Positions 8,330-17,767 of a stretch of 64,000 bases of DNA are shown here, in pieces. Source of the DNA: an uncultured Bacteroides sp. GTDB lineage: Bacteria; Bacteroidota; Bacteroidia; Bacteroidales; Bacteroidaceae. A program made the position numbers and the translations under genes. The stretch covers positions 1 to 64,000 of the forward strand of contig URWA01000015.1 in the NCBI GenBank assembly GCA_900551445.1. Direction: 5' to 3'. Numbering within the stretch: position 1 is the stretch's first letter; each line of letters starts with the position of its first letter. The notes under the pieces were generated by a model, which had not been told where the DNA came from, did no database searches, and saw only the letters and a list, made by a program, of their open reading frames with translations.

Positions 8330-9601
8330 ATGAGAAAGATACTTTTCAGTTTACTGACTGCCACAATCTGCAGTGCATCCTCACTTTTTGCACAGCAAAC
8401 GGAAAAAACAATCACTGTACAATCAGCGAACGGACAAGAAGACGTGATAGACTTGCCGGAAGGTATGATATCCACCACCGACAGTCTCTATTTGGACTGG
8501 ATATCCAAACACTACATCAACCCGGCAGAAAACTGTACGATGACCACCCAGAACCCGGAAGTCAGCGATTCCATCTATATGGATCGCCTGCAACGAATTC
8601 CGGCCATCATCGAAATGCCTTATAACGACATCATACGGAAATTCATCGACATGTATGCCACTCGCCTGCGGCAGAAAGTATCTTTCATGCTGAGTGCGAA
8701 CAACCTATACATGCCCATCTTTGAGGAGGCACTTGATTTATATGACCTCCCATTGGAACTCAAATACTTACCCGTCATTGAATCTGCATTAAATCCTACC
8801 GCCACTTCTGCACAGGGAGCCGTAGGACTGTGGCAGTTCATGCTTCGTACGGGACAAGTATATGGGCTCAAAGTCAATTCCTTGGTAGACGAACGCAGAG
8901 ATCCGGTAAAATCTACCCGTGCTGCCGCCCGCTATCTGAAAGATTTATATGATATCTATCACGACTGGAACCTTGTTTTAGCAGCATACAACTGTGGACC
9001 GGGTACCATCAACAAAGCCATCCGCCGGGCGGGAGGAGAAAAAGATTTCTGGGAAATTTATAATTACCTGCCTAAAGAGACAAGAGGCTACGTACCGGCC
9101 TTTGTTGCAGCCAATTACATCATGACTTATTATTGCGAGCATTACATCAGCCCTATGGAAATGAACATGCCCGAAAGTACAGATACCGTTCACATCAACC
9201 GTCCACTGAATCTGAACCAGGTAGCTGAAGTATGCAAGATGGATATCGACCAGCTGCGTGCCCTGAATCCCGAATTCAAGAAAGATGTCATTCCAGGAAA
9301 CGAAAAGCCTTATGCCTTAAGATTGCCGACTCAAATGATGAGCTGCTTCATCGACCACGAAGACAGTATTTACAATTATAAGCCAGAGGTTTATCAGACG
9401 CGCCGCAATACCGTAACGGTCAGCAACAGTACTGCAAGCAAAAGTCAGAGTAAAGGAAAAGCAGTGTACCATCGCATTCGCAATGGAGAAACATTAGGAA
9501 GTATCGCTGCCAAATATGGAGTAAGCGTAAATCAGCTCAGGCGATTGAACGGAATTAAAGGCAGTAATATCCGAGCTGGCAAATCACTGCGCATCCGATA
9601 A
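8330..9601 (+). CDS. MltD-like lytic transglycosylase with LysM domain
   Basis: The enzyme cleaves peptidoglycan glycan strands to leave 1,6-anhydromuropeptides. The start is the ATG at 8330 (MRKILFSLLTATICSASSLF, signal peptide), giving 423 residues and a 4-bp gap after the DUF5683 gene. An upstream in-frame ATG at 8270 lies inside that gene. The SLT domain includes the catalytic Glu in VIESALNPTATSAQGAVGLW and later NLVLAAYNCGPGTINKAIRR. A LysM domain closes the protein (HRIRNGETLGSIAAKYGVSV). Last gene of the parAB group. Confidence 0.93.
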   Translation: MRKILFSLLTATICSASSLFAQQTEKTITVQSANGQEDVIDLPEGMISTTDSLYLDWISKHYINPAENCTMTTQNPEVSDSIYMDRLQRIPAIIEMPYNDIIRKFIDMYATRLRQKVSFMLSANNLYMPIFEEALDLYDLPLELKYLPVIESALNPTATSAQGAVGLWQFMLRTGQVYGLKVNSLVDERRDPVKSTRAAARYLKDLYDIYHDWNLVLAAYNCGPGTINKAIRRAGGEKDFWEIYNYLPKETRGYVPAFVAANYIMTYYCEHYISPMEMNMPESTDTVHINRPLNLNQVAEVCKMDIDQLRALNPEFKKDVIPGNEKPYALRLPTQMMSCFIDHEDSIYNYKPEVYQTRRNTVTVSNSTASKSQSKGKAVYHRIRNGETLGSIAAKYGVSVNQLRRLNGIKGSNIRAGKSLRIR

Positions 9602-9618
9602 GAAAAGCGCCCATTTGC

Positions 9619-9648
9619 TTGTTTGATTCGTATTTTTCCCTATTTTTG
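9619..9648 (+). promoter_or_regulatory. Promoter of the RelA/SpoT gene
   Basis: TTG at 9619-9621 and the -7 box TATTTTTG at 9641-9648 are separated by 19 bp. The gene starts 29 bp after the box. Confidence 0.6.
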
Positions 9649-9677
9649 CATTATCGATTCAAAGAAGGGAGAGAATT

Positions 9678-11960
9678 ATGACTGACGACAAACTTACGCA
9701 GGAGCAAGCAGATGAACAACTGATAGACAATGCCTTTCAGGAGTTATTGGACCGATACCTTGAAAGCAAACACCGGAAAAAGGTTGAAATTATCACGAAA
9801 GCCTTCAATTTCGCCCGACAGGCGCACAAAGGTGTGCGCAGACGTTCGGGCGAACCTTATATCTTACACCCCATTGCCGTAGCACGTATCGCATGCGTGG
9901 AAATCGGATTAGGGTCTACTTCTATCTGTTCAGCGTTACTTCACGATGTCGTGGAGGACACAGACTACACAGTGGAAGATATCGAAAACCTGTTTGGCCC
10001 CAAGATAGCCCAAATCGTAGACGGGCTGACCAAAATCTCCGGAGGTATCTTTGGAGACAGGGCTTCCGCACAAGCAGAGAACTTCAAGAAACTTCTTCTG
10101 ACGATGAACGATGACATCCGTGTCATCCTTATCAAGATTGCAGACCGACTGCACAACATGCGTACGCTCGGCTCCATGCTTCCCAGCAAACAATACAAAA
10201 TTGCAGGGGAAACGCTTTATATCTATGCCCCACTGGCCAATCGCCTAGGGTTGAACCGAATCAAAACCGAACTGGAAGATTTGAGTTTCAAGTACGAGCA
10301 TCCAGAAGCATACCAGCAAATAGAAGACAAACTGAAAGCCACACAGGCTGAAAGAGAAAGTCTGTTCGAAGAATTTACGGCTCCCATCCGGGCGCAGCTC
10401 GACAAAATGGGGCTTCCTTACCGAATCTTGGCCCGCATCAAGTCGCCTTATTCCATCTGGAATAAAATGCAGAACAAGCACATTACGTTTGAGGAAATCT
10501 ATGATATTCTGGCCGTACGAATCATTTTCACTCCCAAGAACGAAGAAGAGGAACTGAATGACTGCTTCAATATCTACGTGGCCATTTCCCGAATATACAA
10601 GCCTCATCCCGACCGCTTGCGCGACTGGGTCAGCCATCCGAAAGCCAATGGTTATCAGGCTCTTCATGTCACTTTGATGAGCAATAAGGGCCAATGGATT
10701 GAGGTACAAATCCGTAGTGAACGAATGAATGATGTAGCCGAACAAGGTTTTGCCGCACATTGGAAATACAAGGAAGGAGGAGGAAGCGAAGATGAAGGCG
10801 AACTCAGCAAATGGCTGAAAACCATCAAGGAAATCCTGGATGACCCGCAACCGGATGCCATTGATTTCCTGGATACCATCAAACTGAATCTCTTTGCCTC
10901 CGAAATCTTCGTGTTTACCCCTAAAGGAGAAATCAAGACCATGCCGCAAAACGCTACTGCCCTTGATTTCGCATTCTCTATTCATACTTTCTTGGGAAGC
11001 CACTGCATTGGAGCCAAAGTCAACCACAAGCTGGTGCCACTCAGCCATAAACTGCAAAGTGGAGACCAAGTGGAGATTCTGACCTCCAAAGCACAAAAGG
11101 TACAACCCTCATGGATTAATTTTGCCACCACAGCCAAAGCGAAAGCAAAGATTCTGTCTATTCTAAAAAGAGAAAAGAAAGAAGTGCAACAGGCTGGAGA
11201 AGACATGCTGCACGATTTCTTCACCAAAGAAGGTATTGAAGCCAGCGATACCAACATCCAGAAACTTTGCACACTCCACAAACTGAAAACGCCTGAGGAC
11301 CTGATGTACCAGATAGGACAAAAGGTATTTACATTGGGAGAAGCTGATAAAAATGAGCTAAAAGAAAAACCGACTCCTACCAACTGGAAAAAATACATTG
11401 CATTTGCTTTTGGTGGAGGAAACAAGTCAAAATCACAGGAAAACACTTCTCCAAAAGAAAATACGCCTCAACTGAACATTGACAAGAAAAAGGTTGTCCG
11501 CCTCACCCCTGAAGAGATTCAGAAGCACTACATCATCGCAGACTGTTGTAAGCCAATACCGGGAGATGATGTGCTGGGTTACATTGATGACAACAACCGG
11601 ATTATCATCCACAAACGTCAATGCCCAATCGCAGCCCAGCTAAAAACCAGTTTTGGCAACAGGCTGTTGGCCGTACAGTGGGAAACGGGGAAAGCACTCA
11701 ACTTCCCTGTAAACGTCTATATAAAAGGTATTGACGGTATCGGAGTGCTGAATCAAGTGACGCAAATCATTTCTCAGCAACTGAATGTGAATATCCACAA
11801 ACTGAATATCGAGTCGAATGATGGAATCTTTGAGGGACGTATCCAACTTTTTGTACACGACGTGGACGATGTAAACACAATCTGTGAAAACTTAAAGAAA
11901 CTGGAAAGCATTAAGAAAGTAACACGAATCGAAAATTTTGACGATGCCATTGCTGATTGA
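9678..11960 (+). CDS. RelA/SpoT-family (p)ppGpp synthetase/hydrolase
   Basis: This is a full-length, probably bifunctional, stringent-response enzyme of 760 residues. Domains in order are the HD hydrolase (HPIAVARIA near 55-63, LLHDVVEDTDYT near 90-101, KIADRLHNMRTL), the synthetase domain (RIKSPYSIWNKMQ, then YDILAVRIIF and NGYQALHVTL), the TGS domain (EIFVFTPKGEIKTMPQNATA), a helical region, and a C-terminal ACT domain from about 690. The HD site appears intact, so hydrolase activity is expected. It is monocistronic, with its own promoter and terminator. I leave the symbol empty because relA and spoT are used inconsistently in this phylum. Confidence 0.95.
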   Translation: MTDDKLTQEQADEQLIDNAFQELLDRYLESKHRKKVEIITKAFNFARQAHKGVRRRSGEPYILHPIAVARIACVEIGLGSTSICSALLHDVVEDTDYTVEDIENLFGPKIAQIVDGLTKISGGIFGDRASAQAENFKKLLLTMNDDIRVILIKIADRLHNMRTLGSMLPSKQYKIAGETLYIYAPLANRLGLNRIKTELEDLSFKYEHPEAYQQIEDKLKATQAERESLFEEFTAPIRAQLDKMGLPYRILARIKSPYSIWNKMQNKHITFEEIYDILAVRIIFTPKNEEEELNDCFNIYVAISRIYKPHPDRLRDWVSHPKANGYQALHVTLMSNKGQWIEVQIRSERMNDVAEQGFAAHWKYKEGGGSEDEGELSKWLKTIKEILDDPQPDAIDFLDTIKLNLFASEIFVFTPKGEIKTMPQNATALDFAFSIHTFLGSHCIGAKVNHKLVPLSHKLQSGDQVEILTSKAQKVQPSWINFATTAKAKAKILSILKREKKEVQQAGEDMLHDFFTKEGIEASDTNIQKLCTLHKLKTPEDLMYQIGQKVFTLGEADKNELKEKPTPTNWKKYIAFAFGGGNKSKSQENTSPKENTPQLNIDKKKVVRLTPEEIQKHYIIADCCKPIPGDDVLGYIDDNNRIIIHKRQCPIAAQLKTSFGNRLLAVQWETGKALNFPVNVYIKGIDGIGVLNQVTQIISQQLNVNIHKLNIESNDGIFEGRIQLFVHDVDDVNTICENLKKLESIKKVTRIENFDDAIAD

Positions 11961-11979
11961 CAGCATCCGATTTACTAAC

Positions 11980-12024
11980 CGGCATATATTCTTCTCCACA
12001 TACGCAGAATATATGCCGTTTTTT
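11980..12024 (+). terminator. Terminator of the RelA/SpoT gene
   Basis: A 13-bp perfect stem (CGGCATATATTCT at 11980-11992 with its complement at 12006-12018) is followed by six T residues. Confidence 0.85.
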
Positions 12025-12054
12025 CATGTCCTTTCATCCGGAAATCAGAAAAAC

Positions 12055-12081
12055 AAAAAAGCCACTGAGAAACTCAGCAGC
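12055..12081 (-). terminator. Terminator of tmRNA
   Basis: On the minus strand a 9-bp stem (two G-T pairs) with a TTT loop is followed by TTTTTT (12055-12060). It begins 14 bases after the tmRNA 3' end. Confidence 0.7.
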
Positions 12082-12094
12082 TTTTCATTATCTG

Positions 12095-12488
12095 TGGACC
12101 TGGAGGGAGTCGAACCCTCGTCCAAACAAGGAAGCCATATGCTTTCTACATGCTTATCTCTGCCTTCGGTTTTCGTACACAAGCAAGACCAGAGCCACCC
12201 ACTTATGTCTTAGTTCCTAAAATTTCATTTCAACCGCGGAACAAGGCTGAAACTATTTCCGATTTTGCTGCACCGCTAAACCAAACGCTTCGGAACAAGA
12301 GCTTTTGAGCGATGTCTCGTTTCCATCACTGTGACAGAAATAAAGCTAATCTACTATACTTCGATTAAGCAGCGAGAGCATAATTTTCGTTGCCAGATAA
12401 TTGTTCAGTAACTGAGATTATAGTGCAAATCACTGACGCACTGCATGCTTACATACCACATCTCTCGCTGTCAAAACCAAACAAGCCC
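12095..12488 (-). ncRNA. ssrA: tmRNA (ssrA), tag GNENYALAA
   Basis: The minus strand holds a one-piece tmRNA. The 3' end has the tRNA-like GGTTCGACTCCCTCCAGGTC sequence, and its acceptor strand pairs with the 5' GGGCTT. The tag frame at 12365-12394 reads Gly-Asn-Glu-Asn-Tyr-Ala-Leu-Ala-Ala then TAA, which ends in the expected YALAA protease signal. tmRNA releases stalled ribosomes and marks the unfinished proteins for degradation. The 3' CCA is not encoded. The 5' mature end at 12488 was placed by acceptor pairing and may be off by one or two bases. Confidence 0.95.
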
Positions 12489-12510
12489 AAGATTAAGTAC
12501 TTAGTGGGAG

Positions 12511-12542
12511 CAAAGATAGCAAATCTTTACTCTATCTACAAA
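12511..12542 (-). promoter_or_regulatory. Promoter of ssrA
   Basis: On the minus strand, -33 TTTG (12539-12542) and -7 box TATCTTTG (12511-12518) are spaced by 20 bp, an excellent match to the Bacteroides primary sigma consensus. Confidence 0.8.
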
Positions 12543-12592
12543 AAAAGAGGTGCAAATTTGCACCCCTTCTCTTATTATCTTTACTTTTGGTA

Positions 12593-13771
12593 TCAATGAT
12601 GGAACAGACGGATACCCGTAAATGCCATTGCAATACCGTATTTATCACATGTTTCAATTACATTGTCATCACGTACAGAGCCTCCGGCCTGAGCAATATA
12701 CTCTACCCCACTCTTATGTGCACGTTCGATGTTGTCACCAAACGGGAAGAATGCATCCGAACCTAAAGACACCCCTTTCTGTGTATCCAACCATGCCCGT
12801 TTCTCTTCACGGGTCAAGATTTCCGGTTTTTCAGTAAAGAACTGCTGCCATACGCCATCGGCCAACACATCATCGTGATCTTCGCTGATATAAATATCAA
12901 TGGTATTGTCACGGTCGGCACGACGAATTTTTTCTACCCAAGGCAAGTTCAATACTTTCGGATGCTGGCGCAGGTACCAGATATCAGCCTTGTTTCCAGC
13001 CAAACGAGTACAATGGATACGGCTCTGCTGTCCGGCACCGATACCAATGGCCTGTCCGTCCTTCACATAACAAACTGAATTAGACTGTGTATATTTCAAC
13101 GTAATCAATGCAATCATCAAATCACGCTTAGCCGCTTCCGGGAAGTTTTTATTCTGTGTCGGAATGTTTGCAAACAGTTCCGGGCCATTCAGTTTCACTT
13201 CGTTACGTCCCTGTTCAAAAGTAATGCCAAACACGTCCTTGTGTTCAATAGGATTCGGACGATAAGCCGGATCTATCTTAATGACATTATAAGTACCCTT
13301 CCGCTTGTTCTTCAAGATTTCCAATGCCGCATCTGTATATCCCGGAGCAATGACACCGTCGGATACCTCACGATTGATGAAACGGGCAGTTTCCTCATCA
13401 CACACATCACTCAGCGCTATAAAATCTCCATAAGACGACATACGGTCGGCACCACGGGCACGTACATACGCATTTGCCAGCGGTGACAAAGGCAGGTTAT
13501 CCACAAAATAAATCTTCTTCATGGTTTCATCCAGTTCCAGACCGATTGCGGCTCCGGCAGGACTCACGTGTTTGAACGAAGTGGCAGCCGGCATACCGGT
13601 AGCTTCTTTCAGTTCTTTCACCAACTGCCATCCATTGAACGCATCCAAGAAGTTGATATAACCGGGACGTCCGTTCAATACTTCAATAGGCAGTTCTCCC
13701 TCCTGCATGAAAATGCGGGCCGGCTTCTGGTTAGGGTTGCAGCCGTACTTGAGTTCGAGTTCTTTAGCCAT
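12593..13771 (-). CDS. purH: Stand-alone AICAR formyltransferase (C-terminal half of PurH)
   Basis: The enzyme transfers a formyl group from 10-formyl-THF to AICAR, the ninth step of purine synthesis. The 392-residue protein begins at MAKELELKYGCNPNQKPARI, the point where the AICARFT domain begins in bifunctional PurH. The catalytic Lys-His is in SFKHVSPAGAA. Motifs such as ARARGADRMSS, KYTQSNSVCY, GIGAGQQSRIHCTRLAG and the final RLFHH match the eukaryotic ATIC version as I remember it more than the E. coli PurH version (KHANPCG type). The IMP cyclohydrolase half is absent here and is found as a separate gene at 17103. The gene is not in an operon. Confidence 0.93.
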   Translation of the reverse strand: MAKELELKYGCNPNQKPARIFMQEGELPIEVLNGRPGYINFLDAFNGWQLVKELKEATGMPAATSFKHVSPAGAAIGLELDETMKKIYFVDNLPLSPLANAYVRARGADRMSSYGDFIALSDVCDEETARFINREVSDGVIAPGYTDAALEILKNKRKGTYNVIKIDPAYRPNPIEHKDVFGITFEQGRNEVKLNGPELFANIPTQNKNFPEAAKRDLMIALITLKYTQSNSVCYVKDGQAIGIGAGQQSRIHCTRLAGNKADIWYLRQHPKVLNLPWVEKIRRADRDNTIDIYISEDHDDVLADGVWQQFFTEKPEILTREEKRAWLDTQKGVSLGSDAFFPFGDNIERAHKSGVEYIAQAGGSVRDDNVIETCDKYGIAMAFTGIRLFHH

Positions 13772-13798
13772 ATTTTAATAGTTTGGTTGAATTTTCTA

Positions 13799-13806
13799 CA
13801 AAAGTA
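13799..13806 (-). promoter_or_regulatory. Probable -7 box for the AICAR formyltransferase gene
   Basis: TACTTTTG on the minus strand, 27 bp before the start codon. No clear -33 element. Confidence 0.45.
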
Positions 13807-13893
13807 CGAAAAAAACAGAAGCATATTTCACGATTAGTACATGATTTTAGGAATTCCCACAGAAAGCAACGGGAAAATCACAAAATAAATCCG

Positions 13894-13901
13894 TATTTTT
13901 G
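13894..13901 (+). promoter_or_regulatory. Probable -7 box for the carbonic anhydrase gene
   Basis: TATTTTTG, 29 bp before the start codon. No clear -33 element. Confidence 0.45.
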
Positions 13902-13930
13902 TCCATATTCTACACAAAATATAAAGGACT

Positions 13931-14479
13931 ATGATAGACGAATTATTACATTTCAACAAAACATTTGTGGAGAGCAAAGGGTATGAAAAATACATCACGA
14001 ACAAATACCCCGACAAAAAAATAGCCATTGTCACCTGCATGGACACCCGTCTGACAGAACTGCTGCCCGCCGCACTGGGCATCAAGAACGGAGATGTCAA
14101 AATCATCAAGAATGCCGGAGGTACGATTACCCACCCTTTTGGAAGTGCCATGCGCAGTCTGCTGGTAGCCATATATGAGCTGGGAGTGGAAGAAGTGATG
14201 ATTATCGGGCATACAGATTGCGGCGTGCAGCACATGGACAGTCAGGTCATGTTGCGCCACATGCGTGAAAGAGGCATCTCGCAAGACCATATCGAAATGA
14301 TGCAATACTGCGATATCGACTTGAACTCCTGGCTCAGCGGATTCAATGATACGGAAGAAGCTGTACAAAAGAGCGTACACATCGTACGCCACCACCCGCT
14401 GGTACCACAGGATATACGGGTAAGAGGATTTATCATGGATTCTACAACCGGAAACCTCACCGAAGTACAAGAAGACTAA
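13931..14479 (+). CDS. Beta-class carbonic anhydrase
   Basis: The enzyme interconverts CO2 and bicarbonate. The 182-residue cytoplasmic protein has the beta-class zinc and catalytic residues: CMDTR (C36, D38, R40) and HTDC (H94, C97). The glycine-rich IKNAGGT follows the first motif at residues 59-65, as expected. The protein is short compared with CynT/Can types, resembling the small beta-CA clade. It is monocistronic and converges with the phosphate transporter through a shared terminator. Confidence 0.93.
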   Translation: MIDELLHFNKTFVESKGYEKYITNKYPDKKIAIVTCMDTRLTELLPAALGIKNGDVKIIKNAGGTITHPFGSAMRSLLVAIYELGVEEVMIIGHTDCGVQHMDSQVMLRHMRERGISQDHIEMMQYCDIDLNSWLSGFNDTEEAVQKSVHIVRHHPLVPQDIRVRGFIMDSTTGNLTEVQED

Positions 14480-14500
14480 CCTACATAAAACCCTAAAAAG

Positions 14501-14545
14501 AAAGGCCGACAAGAAAGAGAAAAACTTCCTGCCGGCCTTTTATCA
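14501..14545. terminator. Bidirectional terminator between carbonic anhydrase and PiT genes
   Basis: AAAGGCCG at 14501-14508 pairs with CGGCCTTT at 14533-14540 around a 24-base loop. It is followed by TTTAT on the plus strand and flanked by A-rich sequence that gives a U-run on the minus strand. Confidence 0.6.
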
Positions 14546-14564
14546 ATTCAAAGAATAATCAGCC

Positions 14565-16859
14565 TCAACGGTCTTCCGCCAAAGCCAGTATAGAAACCTC
14601 CTGAGGTACATAATCCCCCTGGAAGAAACGGCTGGCACGTAACAGATGGCGCCAAATACTTACCAACTCCTGAGATTCCTGAAGGATATTCAAGTAAACC
14701 ATTGCCGCCTTCAAGCTCGTATTGTCAGACTCCTGCATCCGATTCATCTGTTGCTTACGCAGAGCAGAAATACTATTTTTCAGTTCATCACCTTTTTTCA
14801 AAATATCATCGGCATCCGCATAGTTACCTGTACTGATGGCACTCTTGGTACGCTCCATCAAGCTGCAGAGCTGCTCACGTACAGGGAGAAATTCTTTCAC
14901 GCAATCCGGAGATATCGGGTTGAAGTTATTATCCACATGTTCCTTACAAGGTTCACAGATTCGTTTCAAACAGTAAAGCATTTGCTCACAGCTGTTGCTT
15001 CCCAAGTGGAACCATGTATTCTTTTCGATAGCGACCGTCATAGGCAGACGACGCAATCCCAGAATTTCTTTCCGCCGGCGTTTTTTGAGCATCTTCTTCT
15101 GGTCGTCCGTCGCATTCATGGCCTTCCGCAGACTACGCAAGTCTTCATGAATAAACCCATCGGTCACCTGTACATAGGTTTTCTCACTGAAATCCACGTA
15201 GCTGGCCAAGGTTTCCTGCACATGCCGACGAAGCAACGCCAAGGTTTCGCTCTTGTCCTTGCTGCTCATCATCCGCTTGAACACATCGTCCTGGCCTTCC
15301 ACCTGTTCTTTCTTCTTGTATTTGATATTGCTGCGCACAAGCAGAACCACAGCCACCACGATGAACACGAACATACCGAAGAAACTGGTGTAGAACATCA
15401 CCACAGTCACCAGCGCACAAATCGTGAAAGCCACGAACGCCGTAATAAACCAGCCTCCAATTACGGAAAGCATACCCGTGATACGATATACAGCACTCTC
15501 ACGGCTCCAGGCACGGTCGGCCAGCGAGCTACCCATCGCTACAATAAATGTCACATAAGTGGTAGACAACGGCAACTTCATGGTGGTACCGATGATAATC
15601 AACAATCCAGACAAAACCAGATTCACCGAAGCACGCACCATATCGAAAGCAGCCCCATCGTTCAGAATCACTTCCTCCTTATTGAAACGGCTGTCAATCC
15701 AGCGACGCATCCCCACCGGAATCACACGTACCAGAAAATCATTGATATTAGTGGCACGACGTACAATGACACGGGCTAAAGCAGAAGAACCGAACATTTC
15801 ATCTCCCTCTTCCTGACGGGCCAGATCGACTGAAGTCTTGATTACATTCTTCGCCTTTTTGGAAGTGGCCAGCGCATACACCATAATCACACCCGAAGCT
15901 ATCAGGAAAATGGCAGGAGTCTTAGCCGACGACATCAGGGAAGACATCATGAAGTCATGAATTCCTGCTCCATTGGCATTTGCCACATAATCCGTGTACG
16001 CAGAAAAACCAGCCAAAGGCACACCGATAAAGTTTACCAAGTCGTTACCGGCAAAAGCCAGTGCCAAAGAGAAAGTTCCCAGCAATACAATAATCTTAAA
16101 CACATTCACTTTGCACCAGTGCAAGATTTGCATGATGACCGTAAACACCACGAAACATCCGCCCACTAGTATCGGGGTATTGTCCTGAATCCATTGCTGG
16201 GCTTCAGGCGTCATGAACGAAGCACTCTTCAAACCCTGTATAATAATGAAGTAACCCAAGGCTGTCACGGCAATTCCACCGAACACACCGATGGTCCATG
16301 AAAGATGTTTCTTATAATTGAAACTGAAAATAAGTCGGGACACATACTGCACGATGGTACCCGCAATGAAGGCAACCGCCACAGAAAGGAAAATACCCAT
16401 AATGACCGACAAAGCCTTTTCCGTATTCATCATATCTCCCAGGCTCAACATACCGGTTTCGTCTCCAATAATCTTCAGAATTGCCAGAATGAATGTACCT
16501 CCCAACAATTCAAAAACCATGGATACCGTGGTAGAAGTAGGCAACCCCAACGTATTGAAGACATCCAGCAACACCACGTCCGTCACCATGACCGCCAACA
16601 AGATGCACATGATTTCATAAAAGCTGAAATTTACCGGCTGGAAAATTCCGTGACGGGCGATATCCATCATTCCGTTACTCAACACCGCTCCAGCAAACAC
16701 CCCGACAGCAGCTACAATGATAATCGTTTTAAACTTTGCGACCTTTGCACCAACCGCCGAATTCATAAAGTTCACGGCATCATTACTGACACCCACCAGC
16801 AAATCAAAGACTGCCAGCATAAACAGGAATATGACAATTCCCAAATAAATAGTTTCCAT
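14565..16859 (-). CDS. PiT-family inorganic phosphate transporter with C-terminal DUF47-like domain
   Basis: The 764-residue protein takes up phosphate by cation symport. It carries two PiT signatures, VGVSNDAVNFMNSAVGAKVA near the N-terminus and FAGNDLVNFIGVPLAG in the middle, in a membrane domain of about 10-12 segments (residues 1-520). The last 240 residues are soluble and helical, with many charged residues, resembling the DUF47/PhoU-like domain that is a separate protein (PitA accessory) in many bacteria. The fusion is common in Bacteroidota. It is monocistronic with its own -7 box. Confidence 0.92.
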   Translation of the reverse strand: METIYLGIVIFLFMLAVFDLLVGVSNDAVNFMNSAVGAKVAKFKTIIIVAAVGVFAGAVLSNGMMDIARHGIFQPVNFSFYEIMCILLAVMVTDVVLLDVFNTLGLPTSTTVSMVFELLGGTFILAILKIIGDETGMLSLGDMMNTEKALSVIMGIFLSVAVAFIAGTIVQYVSRLIFSFNYKKHLSWTIGVFGGIAVTALGYFIIIQGLKSASFMTPEAQQWIQDNTPILVGGCFVVFTVIMQILHWCKVNVFKIIVLLGTFSLALAFAGNDLVNFIGVPLAGFSAYTDYVANANGAGIHDFMMSSLMSSAKTPAIFLIASGVIMVYALATSKKAKNVIKTSVDLARQEEGDEMFGSSALARVIVRRATNINDFLVRVIPVGMRRWIDSRFNKEEVILNDGAAFDMVRASVNLVLSGLLIIIGTTMKLPLSTTYVTFIVAMGSSLADRAWSRESAVYRITGMLSVIGGWFITAFVAFTICALVTVVMFYTSFFGMFVFIVVAVVLLVRSNIKYKKKEQVEGQDDVFKRMMSSKDKSETLALLRRHVQETLASYVDFSEKTYVQVTDGFIHEDLRSLRKAMNATDDQKKMLKKRRRKEILGLRRLPMTVAIEKNTWFHLGSNSCEQMLYCLKRICEPCKEHVDNNFNPISPDCVKEFLPVREQLCSLMERTKSAISTGNYADADDILKKGDELKNSISALRKQQMNRMQESDNTSLKAAMVYLNILQESQELVSIWRHLLRASRFFQGDYVPQEVSILALAEDR

Positions 16860-16888
16860 AACTTGTTTTGCTAAGTTTTTTCCGGGTG

Positions 16889-16896
16889 CAAAAGTA
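16889..16896 (-). promoter_or_regulatory. Probable -7 box for the PiT transporter
   Basis: TACTTTTG on the minus strand, 29 bp before the ATG. The rest of the 243-bp gap to the next gene is AT-rich with nothing else recognised apart from the plus-strand box at 17070. Confidence 0.45.
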
Positions 16897-17069
16897 TTTC
16901 ATCCTTGTTATAATCGAATGTCATATATGTTACAATCCTGTTACAAAATCTCAGAAAGAAACCAGATGAAAGTATTATTCACAAGAAGGTCGGCCGTAAA
17001 ACTTTCAAGGTGAATGTAAAAAAAAGATATTTTATTTCTACTATCTTATATTTATCACCTGAAAATTCG

Positions 17070-17077
17070 TAATTTTG
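17070..17077 (+). promoter_or_regulatory. Probable -7 box for the IMP cyclohydrolase gene
   Basis: TAATTTTG, 25 bp before the start codon. Confidence 0.45.
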
Positions 17078-17102
17078 CGGCTGAATTCAAAATCTCAAAA
17101 TT

Positions 17103-17696
17103 ATGTCAGAATCAAAGAAAATCAAAACCGCATTGGTGTCTGTTTACCATAAAGACGGCTTGGATGCAATCTTAGCTAAACTTCATGCAGAAGGAGTGGA
17201 GTTCCTGTCTACTGGAGGAACACGTCAATTCATTGAATCACTGGGTTATCCGTGCAAGGCTGTGGAAGATATCACGACTTATCCTTCTATTTTGGGAGGA
17301 CGTGTGAAAACCTTACATCCTAAAATCTTCGGAGGTATCCTTTGCCGTAGAGAACTGGAAAGCGACCAGAAGCAAGTAGCACAATATGAGATTCCGGAAA
17401 TCGACCTGGTAATTGTAGACTTGTATCCGTTTGAAGATACAGTAGCCAGCGGTGCTTCCGAACAAGACATCATTGAAAAAATCGATATAGGCGGCATTTC
17501 ATTGATTCGTGCCGGAGCCAAGAACTTCAACGATGTAGTCATCGTAGCCAGCAAACACCAGTATCAGCCGTTGCTGGATATCTTGAACAAACAGGGAGCC
17601 GTCACCACACGTGAACAGCGCCGTTGGTTTGCAGGTGAAGCCTTTACCGTATCTTCACACTACGACACCGCTATCCGCGACTATTTCAAGAAATAA
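17103..17696 (+). CDS. purH: Stand-alone IMP cyclohydrolase (N-terminal half of PurH)
   Basis: The enzyme closes the purine ring, making IMP from FAICAR. The 197-residue protein matches only the MGS-like IMPCH domain of PurH: TALVSVYHKDGLDAI, EFLSTGGTRQFIE, the loop GRVKTLHPKIFGGIL, and DLVIVDLYPFEDTV, IDIGGISLIRAGAKNF. It stops where the AICARFT domain would begin. The complementary domain is encoded 3.3 kb away on the other strand (12593-13771), so this is a true gene split and not a frameshift. A weak hairpin (17701-17720) follows, then mreB 72 bp downstream. Confidence 0.95.
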   Translation: MSESKKIKTALVSVYHKDGLDAILAKLHAEGVEFLSTGGTRQFIESLGYPCKAVEDITTYPSILGGRVKTLHPKIFGGILCRRELESDQKQVAQYEIPEIDLVIVDLYPFEDTVASGASEQDIIEKIDIGGISLIRAGAKNFNDVVIVASKHQYQPLLDILNKQGAVTTREQRRWFAGEAFTVSSHYDTAIRDYFKK

Positions 17697-17767
17697 ATAA
17701 AAGGCAGTTCATACTGCCTTCTCTATACGGACTTATTAATTCAAAATTCTAGACTTATATTAAAGGA

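Noticed and set aside
12593..17696. Frameshift or assembly break in purH
   Set aside because: The two halves lie on opposite strands with intact genes between them, and each has a proper start and stop at the domain border.
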